A program made the translations under genes and the position numbers. 64,000 nucleotides of DNA. It comes from Ovis canadensis. Lineage: Eukaryota; Chordata; Mammalia; Artiodactyla; Bovidae. Below, in pieces: positions 11,226-23,700 of the stretch. The DNA is taken from assembly GCF_042477335.2 (NCBI RefSeq), contig NC_091250.1:131847384-131911383 (forward strand), read 5' to 3'. Below the pieces are notes generated by a model. The model saw nothing but the letters and a program-made list of their open reading frames with translations, did no database searches and was not told the origin of the DNA. Each line of letters begins with the position of its first letter. Within the stretch, counting starts at the first letter, position 1.

Positions 11226-11483
11226 CCACACTCAGCCCCAGAGGCGCCCGGAGACTCCAGGCCGTGGTCGGGTTGCCTAGGAAACGCCCCCGCGCCGTGC
11301 CTCCGCAGGGCGCCCCGGGCCTTGTAGTCCGCTCGCTGCCTCCTTTTGGGCCGGCCGCCCGGGGAGGGACTACAACTCCCACGAGGCAGCGCGGCGGGGC
11401 CCGGTGGGCGGGGCGAGCCCGGTGGGCGGGGCGCGACCTTTTCCTTCCCGCAGCTCCCGGGGCTCCGAGTCTAGAGGCGGAAG

Positions 11484-11711
11484 ATGGCGTCGCGGAGGGT
11501 CTTGTCTGGGCTGCGCGCGGTCCGGCAGCCGCCGCCGCCGCCGCCGCCGCTGCTGCTGCTGCTGCTGCTGCTCCTCGCGCCGTGGGCTGTTGCAGGCCAT
11601 GCCGGGAAGTACTCGCGGGAGAAGAACGAGCCCGCGCCGCCCTCGAAGCGCGAGCCCGCGGCGGAGTTCCGCATGGAGAAGCTGAACCAGCTGTGGGAGA
11701 AGGCCCAGCGG
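11484..11711 (+). CDS. LRPAP1: LRPAP1 exon 1 (signal peptide, start of D1)
   Basis: Codons 1-76. It contains seven CCG (Pro) codons at 11529-11549 followed by seven CTG and two CTC (Leu) codons at 11550-11576. It ends WEKAQR with donor gtaagc at 11712, phase 0. Confidence 0.96.
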
Positions 11712-14700
11712 GTAAGCGGCGGCCAGCTCCCTCCACCTCGGGGCTCCGCGGGCCGGGGCGTCCTCTGATCGTGGGGCCCGCGGAGCGCAGGCCCGGGTCT
11801 CCAGTCTCGAGGGTCCGCGGGGCGTCCTCTGATCCTGGGGTCCGGGGGGCGCAGGCCCGGGTCTCTTCTCTCTCGGGGGTCGGCAGGGCGTCCTCTGATC
11901 CTGGGGTCCGCAGAGCCCGGGCCGGGGTCTCTTCCGTCTCTGGGGTCTGCTGGCCGGGGCCTCGAGCCTTTGACAGCCTCAGACTCGCCCGCACCTACAG
12001 GTGAGAGTTCCTCTTACTACGTTGCCTGTACTCTTCATCAGGGAACAGGGACCCTGGCCTGGTGATAACAGGTGAAGACAGGAGGCCTTGGCCTGGGCAG
12101 AGGGGCTGCCCGGTCAGTTTGAGGCCGAGATTCCCTCCCAGCGGGCAGGCCCAGGTCTCCTGCCTTGCAGGTTTTTGCCTTTTCTACATTGTTTCCCTAT
12201 ATGGAGAAACAAGGAAACGGGTGATGCTGGTCATGAGGACAAGTCAGGGATACAGAAACCCTGGAAGCAGACAGGTTCTTGATAAATTGGGTGAGAGGAT
12301 GTGGTGAGAAGGGAACGGCTACCCACTCCGGTATTCTGGCCTGGAGAATTTGCAAGGAGTGGGACACGACTGAGCGACTCACTTTCACATGTGGTGGGAG
12401 GATAACACCTGAAACTTAAGACTCAAGTGAACTGAACGCGACCTTCCTCGAAGCCCAGAGGGCAAAGGACGCCCCTAAGGTCACTCCGCCTGGAGGCAGC
12501 TTGCCAGCAGCTTCCTCGTTAACATAACAGTCCCTGCTGTTTCGGGCAGGGTGTTTCTAGAGAAATGGGTATTTACAAGTTCCCCAGCCTCTGGGCCTCC
12601 TGTCTTCATCTCTCAAATGGAGTCTCGTCAGCTCCAGTCTTCCAGTTTTAAGCATTCCTGAGTCCTTGAAAGAGAGCCAAGTGAGGACTAAGTTTTGGAA
12701 AAGAAAAGAAACTGAGGGGGAAGAAAGGTGGGGGAGGAATGGGACAGAGCGGCCTGCGGGGCGGTCAGGGCCCAGTAGATACCCCAGGCCCCTAGCTCCC
12801 AGGCCCCGCACTGCTCCTAGGCCTCTAGCTTCCAGGCCCCAAGCTCCCAGGCCCCTAGCTCCCAGGCCCCGCACTGCTCCTAGGCCAGTGCCCTTGAGGG
12901 TTCCGCTCGGGGTCCCTAGCTGTCAGGACCACTGTGTGCGCAGCCTGCCTGGTGAGAGAGCACTCTGGGTTGGAGAGGCCGGAGGGCTTCCTGGAAGAAG
13001 GGGCGCTTGGGCCCGCGAACCTGCCCGGAGCCCTCCTGCCCGCAGGGCGGTGCTGGTCAGCCCCGTCTTGTCTGTCCAGACGCCGCTTTGCATCTGCCAG
13101 CCTCCTCACGCCTCCTGGCCGTCGCCCGCCCTCCAGCTGCGCCTCAGTGACCCTCCCCGCCCCCGTGTGCAGTCCACTGCTGACCTGGTCCGTCTCAGGT
13201 CACAGCTGTCTGAGAGGGCCTCCTCTGTTCTCTGGAAACCCCAGCACTGCGGGCCGGCCTTGGCCTAGACGTCTTTCCTGGGCCTCTCGGCCCTGAAACT
13301 CTCGAACTGCATGTACGGGTGTTTTCTGCTGAACGAAGCACACAGGTCTTCAGGGTGGGGCTCATGCCCGGTGGCATCATGTTTTGGCTCCCTGAGCAGA
13401 CCTGTGGAATACAAGCTGGCCTGTCCCAGCCTTCCTAGCCGGAGAAGCTTCCAGAAGCTCCTCGGGTGGTGGCAGGAGCCCGCAAGGGGGCCCGTGTCCC
13501 AGGGTCAGCACTCCCCGCCCAGAGCCGAGCCCAGACAGGAGGCAGGGCCAGCACGAGGCACTTTTGATTCTTAGCCTTTTGGTTTTGTTCTTGGGATAAT
13601 TTGGTCTCTGAAAACATCAAGACTTTGGCCACCTGATGCGAAGGACTGACTCCTTAGAAAAGACCCTGATGCTGGGAAAGACTGAAGGCGGGAGAAGGGG
13701 ACGATAGAGGATGAGACAGTTGGATGGCATCACCGACTCTATGGACATGAGTTTGAGTCAACTCCGGAAGTTGGTGATGGACAGGGAGGCCTGGCGTGCT
13801 GCAGTCCATGGGGTCGTAAAGAGTCGGACACGACTGAGCGACTGAACTGCCTGAAAACATCACGTTTCTTTTCTTCTAAACGTGAGGTGTGTCTTGCGTG
13901 GCGTGTGCTCAGGGTGGGAGAAGGCGTCCACTGTCGCCAGTCCTTCTGTGGGCCAGGGTGTGGCTCCTACCTCGGTCCAGGGTCGGCGTGCAGGGCTGTG
14001 GCTGGAGCTGACTGTGCGTGGACACTGGGTCCCAGGAGTTTTTTTTTTTTTTTGGTTGGTTGTTGGTTTTGGCTTTTTGTTGTTTTGTTTTACCATTTTT
14101 GAGGTATGATTGACCTCTGAAAAGTTCTGTGTCGTTAATTAGTTTGGAGATAAGTGTACAGGCCCACAAACACACCCACCACCTCCCAAATATTCTCCTG
14201 AGCTGTTTGTTTGTTATTATTTGCGGTAAGAACCTAAGATCGACACCCTCCCACCCACCCACCCCCCGCACCCCCACCCACCCCCCGCTTAGCAAATTTT
14301 TAAATGGAATTCCCAGGTGGCTCAGTGGTGAAGAGTCGCCTGCCTTGCAGGAGACCCAGGTTCAATCCCTGGGTTGGGAAGATCCCTGGAGAAGGGCATG
14401 GCAACCCAGTCCAGAATTCTTGCCCGGAGAATCCCATGGACAGAGGAGCCTGGAGGGCTGCAGTCCACGGGTCGCAAGGAGTCGCACACAACTGAGCGAC
14501 TGAACAGCAGATGGGCACAGTCTGGTTGCCAGGGGCACGCTGAGCAGCGAGTCTCTGGGCTCGCTGGAGCCGCGCGGCTGACTCTGCGCCCTTTGACCAG
14601 CCCTTCACTCGCTCTCGTCTGCCTCTTGTCCACTCTCCGCCCCTCGTGTTAAGCACTGTTGTGGAGAAGTGTTTGCAGATACGTCTGGCTTATCTCCCCA

Positions 14701-17700
14701 GCGCCTGTGTCTTCACGGAGGGCCAGTTCCCCTTCTGTTTTGAGGCTCGTAGTCCGCTGTGGGTCTGTCCCGAATTTTCCTTACCTCGATGGACATCTTG
14801 GTTGAGTTGTTCCCGTGTCTTGGCATTGTGACTGGTGCTGCAAGAAGCTTGGGAGCACAGGTCTTTCTTGGAGATTCTGGCTTCAGGCCCTGGGTCAGTG
14901 CTCGGCGGGGGTTGCTGGGTCGTACAGCACCTCTGTCTCCGTTTCTGAGGCGCCTCCTCGCTGTTTGCCTCGGCAGCTGTGCCCGTTTGCATCCCACCAG
15001 TCCCCCTCGGGGCTCCCTTTGTTACCCCCCAGCAGGGGCTGCTTTCCATTCTCCAGAGTAACCGACCTGTAACCGCTGCGAGGCCGTCTCTCTCGTGGGG
15101 TTTCCATTCCTCCCGATGATCTGCGATCTGGAGGGTCTGTTCATGTCCCTCTTGGCCATTCATGTGTGGTGTTTGGAGAAATTTATATTCAAGTCCTTTG
15201 CCTGTTTAAGAATTAGGTTATTCAACAAGGAGTGGAAGCTCCAGGCAGAACAGCTGGGCAAGAAAAAGAAAAAAAAAAAAGAAAGCATCCAGATCAGAAA
15301 GGAAGAGGTGAAAGGCTCTGTTTGCAGATGATGTGATTTTCATTTGTAGAAAACCTGAGCGCTGCCCAGTCACTAGATCTGCTCAGCAGCCTCGCCACGG
15401 TTACAGGGCACAGAAGCGACACGCAGGCCTTGCTGGCGCTTCCGTCACCAGCATCCAACTCTCTGAGAAGGAAATTAAGTCCGCCCCCCTTCCAGTAGCA
15501 GCAGAAAGGGTCCAGTACCCAGGGACCTGCAGCCGTGTCCTCCAGGCAGGTTCTTGCTCTCCTGGGGCCTCTGACGGGAGCGGAGGCGAGGGCCCGACTG
15601 AGAGCACCTCCAGGGGGGCAGCCTGGGAAGTCAGGGCGAGTGGGGCCCCGGCACCTCTGCCGCAAGTCCTCACCCTGCCTGGCAGCTTCAGTTTCCTCTC
15701 CACACCGTCTTCCTGCTCCCACTGAAGGTTCTAGCCCCGAGAGGTTTCCCTCTGCCTTCCTGCTCCTGTGTATGCGCAGGCACGCATATATGTGTGCCTC
15801 CAAGCCCGACCTCGTGAGGGTCCCCTTCCTGCAGGACAGGCAGGCTGTATGGGGTCAGGTTCCAGCGCCCATGCCTACCTGGAGTAGTAGGGCCCCCCAG
15901 GAAGCCGACGGGGGGGGGCACAGAAGGGCTGCCTAGGGGGGCCTACACTGCAGCCCGCGGTCTTCACTGTGTCACCCCGCCCACCCTTCAAGGCTGCAGG
16001 TGTCTGCCAGGAGTGCTAATGCGTTGATTTTTAAAGTTGCACGTTTAACGGGCCTGACCACAGCCTTCACATGCTGGTTCTGGCTCAGAAGCGAGGAGGC
16101 GCCCTCGGCTGAGCCAGAGCTGCCTCTGCCAGGAGCCGGAGGGCCCTTCTTAGCCCTGCAGCTCGTATCCAGGGAGGCCCAGCGCCCCTCCGTCAGCCCC
16201 CAGCACGGGCAGCGACCCTGGGGAGCCGTAGCTGTGTCTTGTTTTCTAATCGGAAGTCTTCCGTAAATATGACCTGCTCTCCAGTCCTTGCGGTTTGCCT
16301 CTCATCCGAGTTGCACACGCAGGGAGAAGTTTCTCCAGCGAGCCCAGTGTCCGTGCGCCTGCGTCCCCGCGCCTAGGTGTGCACAGGCGCCCGGGATCCA
16401 GGCCGGAGGGCGAGCTGGCCTGTCTCCCCAGCGCCTGTGCGCAGGCCGCCACCGCCCCGGAGACTGCCACCGCCCCGGGGCTCCCTGGGGACCCGGTGTC
16501 TGCCAAGGCTGGAGAGCGAGCCGGCCTGTCTGCCCAGCACCTATGCTCTCAGGCCGCTGACGCCCCGGGGCCCCCTGAGGGCGCGGTGTCCCCGAGGCTG
16601 GAGGGTGGGTCTGGGGCCTAAGGGCCGGTGGGCTGCACGCTGCGCACAGAGGCCCCTTTGACAGTCTCGTGCGGGAGCGCAAGCGGGATCTTGAGCGCCC
16701 AGGATCCCAGCTCCTCCTCCTGGCATCTCCTCTCCGAGGTCAGTTTCTTCTGGGCTGTCGTTGGTCACAATGCAGCTGGGGGTCAGGCGTCCTCTCTTCT
16801 CCCGCAGCTCAGTCTTCCTCCTCTGAAGCTGTCCGACCTCCACACCGATCTGAAGATTCAAGAACGGGATGAATTCAAGTGGAAGAAGCTAAAGGCTGAG
16901 GGCCTGGATGAGGATGGGGAGGAAGAGGCGAAGCTGGTCCGCAGCCTCAGCGGTACCTCTCTTCTCGCTCCTCTCCCCTCTGGCCAAGGGCAGCAGTCTC
17001 CCCGGCTTAGGCTCCAGCTTGTTGCTCCGACTTGGTCTGCGGGCAGGACGAGAGTCAGGACCGCCCCCGTGACCCTGAGCCCTGCAGGGCGGCCCTCGGC
17101 TCCAGGCGGGTGCCGCTGTCAGGCTGCCCTCAATGGGCCTTGGCCGGCGGGAGGGGGTCCAGGGCGAGGGCGTCTGGCCAAGCGAGCTCCCAGCGGCCAA
17201 AGCCCCGGGTCTGTCTGGTCCGGGAAGACGACGGGGCGGCCTGGAGTCACCTGGACGAGGAGGGGTTTCCCGGGGTCTGTTCCCCCGGGAAGAGCAGAGC
17301 CCTCAGGGTGCACGGCTGTGCCCAGGCAGGCCGCCCTGTTTGTCTGGGTGACACTGGTCTCTGTGGGCGCCCAGGTGTCCTGGCAGGAGACCCAGCTGGC
17401 CTGGAGAGCCGGGGCCTGAGCTGGGCCTGCCGGTCTGGGGGTGGTGTTCCCCTGAGCGGCCGGCCATGTTCTGGGTGTGGCCCCAAAACCCCACATCCCA
17501 CCCACCCCCCCAGCCGACCCAGCCCCTTTACAAGGCAGATGCCACACCTAGGTGTCCACGTAGTGTGGCATCCAGACCAGGACCCAGTGGTGGTGGCCAG
17601 GTCTGCCCTGCGCCCTGCAGACGGTGGTCACCCGTGCCTGGCGTCTTGGGGAGCTGGCGTGGAGGGCTGGCCTGGCGGCTGGGCTGACAGCAGACCCGCC

Positions 17701-20700
17701 CCCCGAACAGGCTGCACCTCCTGTGGGTCTGGCTCCCGTCACTGGGTGAAGGGCTTCGGTAGTTTAGGGAGAGGGTCACGCATGGGTTCTTAATGTTTCA
17801 AAAACCACAGGCTGGACACCAGGAGCATAGCCTCTCCACGGCTTACTCAAGGCCCCTGTGGGCTGAGCCCCCAGGCAGGGTAGACAGGGCAGTTTAGCCC
17901 CACGTGGTGACCTCAGGCTGCATGGGGCCCAAGGTGCCTCCAGCAGCAGGCGGGCGCCCAAGGCCAGGAGCTGGGTTCGGGGGCTGCACAGGGGGCTGCG
18001 GGCCCCTTGGGGACCATGAGTATCCAGTGCTCGTGGGGTCAGGCCCAGAGGAGGGGCTGGGGGTCAGAGGCCAGCTGGCCTCGGCTTCAATGAGGACGCC
18101 GGGAATGGAAGGCAGGGGAGAGGAAGCCCAGGCCCCTGGGAAGCCCTGGAGTGAAGCCTGGAGGGCGGGTCCTGTCTACAGCCTGGGCGCCCCATCCCTC
18201 TGAGCAGCGAGGCGGGGGCGGGGGGGGGGCCGATGGTTGATGGGAGTGGGCGGGGTGGTTGATGGGAGTGGGCGGAGACACCGGGAGGGGCGTCCGGGGG
18301 TCGAGGGCCGACCCAGCAGCCCAGTCCCGCTTTGGAGAGAGCTGCCGCCAGACCTCCCCAGGCACCCTCCTGCGCTGTGTGGAGACAGCGGCGCGGAGAT
18401 GCAGGTCCCTGTGTGATGAGGAGGCCATTGGTGGGCGCTGCGTTCTGGGAGCTCTAGAGAAACGTCAGCCGGTCGCTGGCCTGCAGTGACCAGCCAGCAG
18501 TGGCTGAGCCAGTGTCCCCCGGCTCCACTGTCATTAGTAACTTTACTTTGGAAGCTGTTGACAGCAAGATCCCGCCTTTAGAAATCTCCAGATAAAGACA
18601 TGGGTGGTGGGGGGTCTGCCCCTGCCCATGCGGCCTGTCCACGTCCACCCCAGCTGGAGCTTGCCCCTCGACAGGCGAACCTGTGCAGCTGGTCCCGAAG
18701 GCCTGTGCGCGGCTCTCCACCCAGAGCAGGGGGTGGAGGGTCGGCCGAAAGCCACGCGGGGGTTGCGGGGAGCCCCGGGTCCCCGCTCCTTCCCCAGGTC
18801 CTGGGCAGGTGGAGGAGGGTGTAGCCCCCAGACCACCACCCTGACCCCGCCCTGCTCCCTTCTAGTCATCCTGGCTAAGTACGGTCTGGACGGCAGGAAG
18901 GACTCGCGGGTCGTGAGCAGCAACTTCATCGACCACGGCCCCGACGACGAGAGCCTGGAGGATCCCCGGCTGGAGAAGCTGTGGCACAAGGTACCCTCTG
19001 CCTCGAGAGCCACCCTTGGCCCCGGCGTCCTGCCCGGGGCGGCCGGCCTCACCCCACAGGCGCTTCTCTCCAGCCCCGCGGGCCTGTAGTGTCGTGTCTG
19101 CCCCACCTGGAATGCTTGCTACTGTGAACAGGAGCTCGCAACGCGTGTTTGCACGGAGTGCCTTGTGGCATGTGCGGGCCTGAGCCGCGCGCGTTACCAA
19201 GCGTGCTCGTGAACCTGTGGTCGGAAACGCAGGCTCAGGGTGTCACGAGCGGCTCTTTTCCCTTGGTGCCTGGACTGTCGACCTGTGAACAAGGCGGGCG
19301 ACGGGGCCACTGGCCGTTCCCTGCCCAGGGAGCATCCACGTGTAACTGGGAGTCAGCCCTCCGCGGAGTCAGCCAACTGCCGATCGCGTAGTGGTGCAGT
19401 GTTTTTTTTGAAAATAACCTGCACGTAAATGGGCCCCCGCGGGTCAGACCTGTGTTCGGGGTCATCTGTGTGTGATCTGCGGTTGGATTCTGTGGGTGGT
19501 TTCTGTGAGCTTGGCCGGGGTGGGGGGCCGTCGGGGGCTTCTCTCGCTTGCTGGCTCCTCTCTGGGACCCGCCATCCTTGGTCTTTAGGGGTGGGGGCGG
19601 GGAGGGGGGAGGCTTCCTCGGGGCTGAGCTCAGGACCCGTTCTTCCCTCGTTTGTCTGCATCCTGCACCCCCACCCCTGGGCAAGTGGGGCGATGCCCTG
19701 GGGAGTGGCCAGGACTGCCCTTGCCCCCACCCCAGCCCAGGGTCCTGCTGGGGTCCATCCTCATGCCCGGCTCACTGGGTGGTCTCCCCGCCATCCGCCC
19801 TGGAGGCGGTCAGGTCTGGGCTCCTGCTCTGCCCCGCAGTAACGTGGGTAAAGGCTGAACACCGGGCCTGCGCCCGGGTCCCGCTGGCTCGGGTGATCGC
19901 GCACCCCGGGGCGCTCACCGGAGGCACTGCCCTTCCAGGCGAAGACCTCCGGGAAGTTCTCCAGCGAAGAGCTGGACAAGCTGTGGCGGGAGCTGCAGCA
20001 CCACAAGGAGAAGGTGCAGGAGTACCACGCGCTGCTGGAGACCCTGGGCGGGACCGGAGGTGCTCCCTGCAGCGGCCGGGCCCAGAATGTTCCAGAACAG
20101 GGGGCGGGGGGGACGCCACGCCCTCAGGGGTGGGACTGGAGGTGCTCCCTGCGGCGGCCCGGGCCCAGAATGTTCCAGAACGGGGGGGGGGGGGGATGCC
20201 ACGCCCTCAGGGGTGGGAGTGGAGGTGCTCCCTGCGGCGGCCCGGGCCCAGAGCCTTCCAGAACAGGGCGAGGGGCTGGGGGGGTGGGTAGGCCACGCCC
20301 TCAGGGGTGGGACTGGAGGTGGTCCCTGTGGCGGTCCTGGGCCCAGAATGTTCCAGAACGGGGGGGTGGGGGTGGCGGGGAGGATTGGGCACCACGCCCT
20401 CAGGCCTCCTGGCCTCTGAGCAGGAACGTCAGCGTCTCAGGCCCCATCGGGTACTCAGACGGACCGGTGCTTTGATGCGGGCTGCCTCTCCTGTCGCCTC
20501 GGGGGTGGCCCCCAAGGGGTGGCGGTCTCGAGGCCCACCTTGGAGTCAGCAGGGAGGGGCGCAGAGTCCCAGGCCGGCCCCTCACAGGCCCCCGGCCTGG
20601 CTCCAGCAGAAAGCCACGAGAATGCCATCGGGCCGGTGGACCTGAGTGGCGTGCAGGCGGAGGCACTGGCGAGCAGGCACGCGGAGCTGAAGGACCGGCT

Positions 20701-23700
20701 GCGGAGCATCGGCCAGGGCTTCGACCGGCTGCGCAGGGTCAGCCACCAGGGCTACGGCGCCGAGACTGGTGAGCCGCCACCCAGCTGTGACGCCTGTCCT
20801 GGCTCCCCCACCCTCCGTTCCCCGAGCGGTGACCACGGGGCGGCCACTGCTGTTTGCCCAGGGGCATGTCGAGGCCGCGAGACGGGCTCCCTGCTCCTCA
20901 GCCCAGCCCGGGCGCCCTGGGCTCGCTCAGCCCGCTGTGGTGGGGCGCCTGGACCGCGACGCAGGCCCATTGTGCCGACCTGCTGAGTTTCCGGGGACCG
21001 GGGACCCCCGTGGGCCTGGCCGTGTGGAGGGGCGTGGCCGAGGCTGGCCTCAGTGCCCCGGTCCCTGCCCGCCAGGAGCCGCACACCTAGACCGAGGCTT
21101 CTCTGCTGCAGTTCTTCCTGCAGCCCCGGGCGGCAGGAGAGGTCTGCGGGGGGTGTGGGGGGTTGCCAGCCGCGTGGCCCATGTGCTCCCAGCCTTCACC
21201 AGGGCTGGAGGGAGGCGGCTGACGAGCGCTGGCTGAAAGGTCTCCTCTGTTTGGTTTCCATTGCTCCGGAGCTGTGAGGACAGGTAGCAGCCTGAGCCTC
21301 AGCCTAGAGCTGCGGGTGGAGGGACCCCGCAGAGTCGGAGGCATCCCCCAGCCTTGGAGTGCACCCTCTGCTCACTCGAGCAGTGGCTCCTGCGTTCTGG
21401 GCAATGGCGGCCTGACCTGGGAGCTGCCGGCTAAGCGGGGGAGCAAGGAATGCTTCTCAAGGAGGCTGGCACACGCCCTGTGCCCTGCACAGGTGGCATG
21501 TGGGCCCCCAGGCGTCCCAGGCAGGAGTCACAGCCCATCTTCACTCTCATGCAGAGTTCATGGAGCCCCGGGTGCTGGACCTCTGGGACATGGCTAAGTC
21601 AGCCAACTTCACCGAGAAAGAACTGGAGTCCTTCCGGGTAAGGGTGGCAGCGTCTCCTTGGTGGATGCGCTGAAGACGCGGAAAAGGCCCTTTTCTCCAA
21701 CCAGAGCAGACCAGCCTGTGCACAGCACCGTCTCCAGTCGCCCCCTGCGGCCCCGAGTCCTGGTCGGTGGCCCGTGTGAGACAAAGCCGGCCTCCAGCGG
21801 TGATCACTGTTTCTAGGCTGTCTGCTGAGTCTGGGGCTCACCGGGTGTGAGAAGTGGGCTCTTAGGACAAGTGGATTGAGAAGGTTATGGAGGCACCCCG
21901 AGGCCCTGCAGGGCCCGTGCTGGGCCCAGAGGAAGGGAGGGTCTTTGGGTCACTCGCCTCCACGTGGTCCTGTCATGGCAGAGGCACCACGGGTCAGGGG
22001 TCAGGGAAGGGCACGGGCCCTGGGGCTGTGAGGCTGCTGTTTCCCTGGATGGGAGCGGGGCGGGGTGGGCACTGCACTCTGGGGGCCTGCAGAGCCGAAA
22101 GTGGTGGATGTGTGGGGGAGGCGTCTGTCGCGGGCCTGGAGGCGGTGGGGTGTGTCAGGGAGGTTCAGTTCTCTATTTCATCCCAGGAGGAGCTCAAGCA
22201 CTTTGAAGTTAAAATTGAAAAGCACAACCATTACCAGAAGCAGCTAGAAATTTCTCACCAGAAGCTAAAGCATGTGGAGAGCTTTGGGGACCAGGAGCAC
22301 GTCGCCCGCAACAAGGAGCGGTACGCCATGCTGGAAGAGAAGACCAAGGAGCTGGGCTACAAGGTGGGTGTGTGGCCGCCAGCCGGCCCCCCGGAGCTCA
22401 TCCGTACCCACGGAGCTGGCGGGGGCTGCACAGCCCTGGGGTTTGGGGCTGGGCTGTGGGACAGGGGTCTCCCAGGCCTTCCCACCACCACCCCCGACCC
22501 CGCCTCCGGGCCCCCCACCAGGTGACCAGCAAGAGGTTTGGTGTAGCTACACCCACGGGGGCGGCAGGCAGGACAGAGCCGGGCTCTTCCAGCTGCACAG
22601 GTGGGACGTGTGCCCCGCCCCTGGTCCTGAGTGACCTTCACCCCCGAGAGCTGCCCGGTGGCCCTGGGGGCTCCTGAGTGGCCACAGGAGCTGGCGGAGG
22701 AGCTTCGGTCCTGGGACATGTGGGTTCCACACTCGGCGCCACGGGAAACGGACCACAGCAGGCGGCCTGCACAGGGTCACTCCCCGTGTGTGGCCCCGCG
22801 GGGCTCGCGGATGCCCTCAGTGGGGTGACCTGAGAATCCCAGAGGACGTACACGACGTAGAGACCGAAGTCCCCTCGCTGGGGCACCTGACCCGGCAGGG
22901 CCTCCCGCTGGTCATCGGTGGTGGTCCCGCAGTTCAGGGCACCTCCCAGGCACCAAGACGTGAAGGGCCCGTCTCCGGAGGGGGCTCGGGTTCAGGCTCA
23001 GTGAGGGAGCGAGGGGCAGGCGGCACAGGCGTGGGCGTCACTGTGGGTGCACCGGGGAGCCCAGGCCCGCAGCAGGATCTGCAGGGACTTCTCTGTGCCT
23101 CCTGTACAGGGTGCCCTCCCTGTTCAGGGTAAGTTGGAGGGGAAAGAAAGGAAAGTACCAGAATGGGGGGGACTACCAGAGAGAAGCCAGACCCCGCTGT
23201 GACGAGAGGAAGAAGAGGGAAGCTTCCGCAACGGTGCTCCATAGAAGCCCCAGCTGCTTCCCTGCTCCAGGGCCCCACCAGCCCAGGGGGCTCCTGCCCA
23301 CGGGCTCTGTGTGCCCGGGGAGCAGGGCAGAGCCAGGCCCTGGGAGGCCGCTGAGGCCCCCGCCGCTGTGATGAGGACAGAGCCCGAGGAGCCAGGGTCG
23401 GGCTGGGTCTTCTTTCACTGCCTGTTGTCACCGTCATGGTTTTTTGCTGCACCCTGAGACCACAGAGCTTGAAACTCGGGTTAAACTACAGGGGGGAAAA
23501 ATTGCAAAAGCCGTAACACACAGAGGCTACACAGGAGGCTCCTAAGCAATCGGTGGATCACTGAAGAAACGGAGGAAGAAATCAGAAGTGGCCTGGAGAA
23601 GACCTTCCCAAGGCCCAAACCTAGGGGACGCCCAGAAACAGCTCCAGGAGGGCAGTTTGCAGCCACAGAAGCCCACCTCGGGGGCGGAACAAGCAACCTG

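Larger units (their letters stand above)
11230..11990 (+). promoter_or_regulatory. LRPAP1: CpG island promoter of LRPAP1
   Basis: The CpG density rises abruptly after the BovB and falls in intron 1. No TATA box is visible. Candidate sites are an X-box-like gttgcctaggaaac (11272-11285), a ZNF143-type actacaactccc (11369-11380) with an inverted ttgtagt half-site at 11322, two gggcggggc GC boxes inside an 18-bp tandem duplication (11406-11414 and 11424-11432), an ETS-like ggcggaag (11476-11483) and a YY1-like aagatggcg over the ATG. The layout suggests a broad, housekeeping-type promoter. Motif calls are by eye. Confidence 0.75.
11712..16807 (+). other. LRPAP1: LRPAP1 intron 1
   Basis: A 5.1-kb intron from gtaagc to cccgcag. 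It holds minisatellites (11744-11950, 12778-12886), a SINE stub, a BovB tail with target-site duplication, L1 pieces in both orientations, a (CACCC)n run and a duplicated block before exon 2. No separate gene was recognised. Confidence 0.9.

Noticed and set aside
11104-11994. 296-codon antisense frame over LRPAP1 exon 1 with a poly-Ala run
   Set aside because: It is the shadow of the CCG/CTG tract and CpG island. It begins in a BovB tail, has no splice signals and matches no family.
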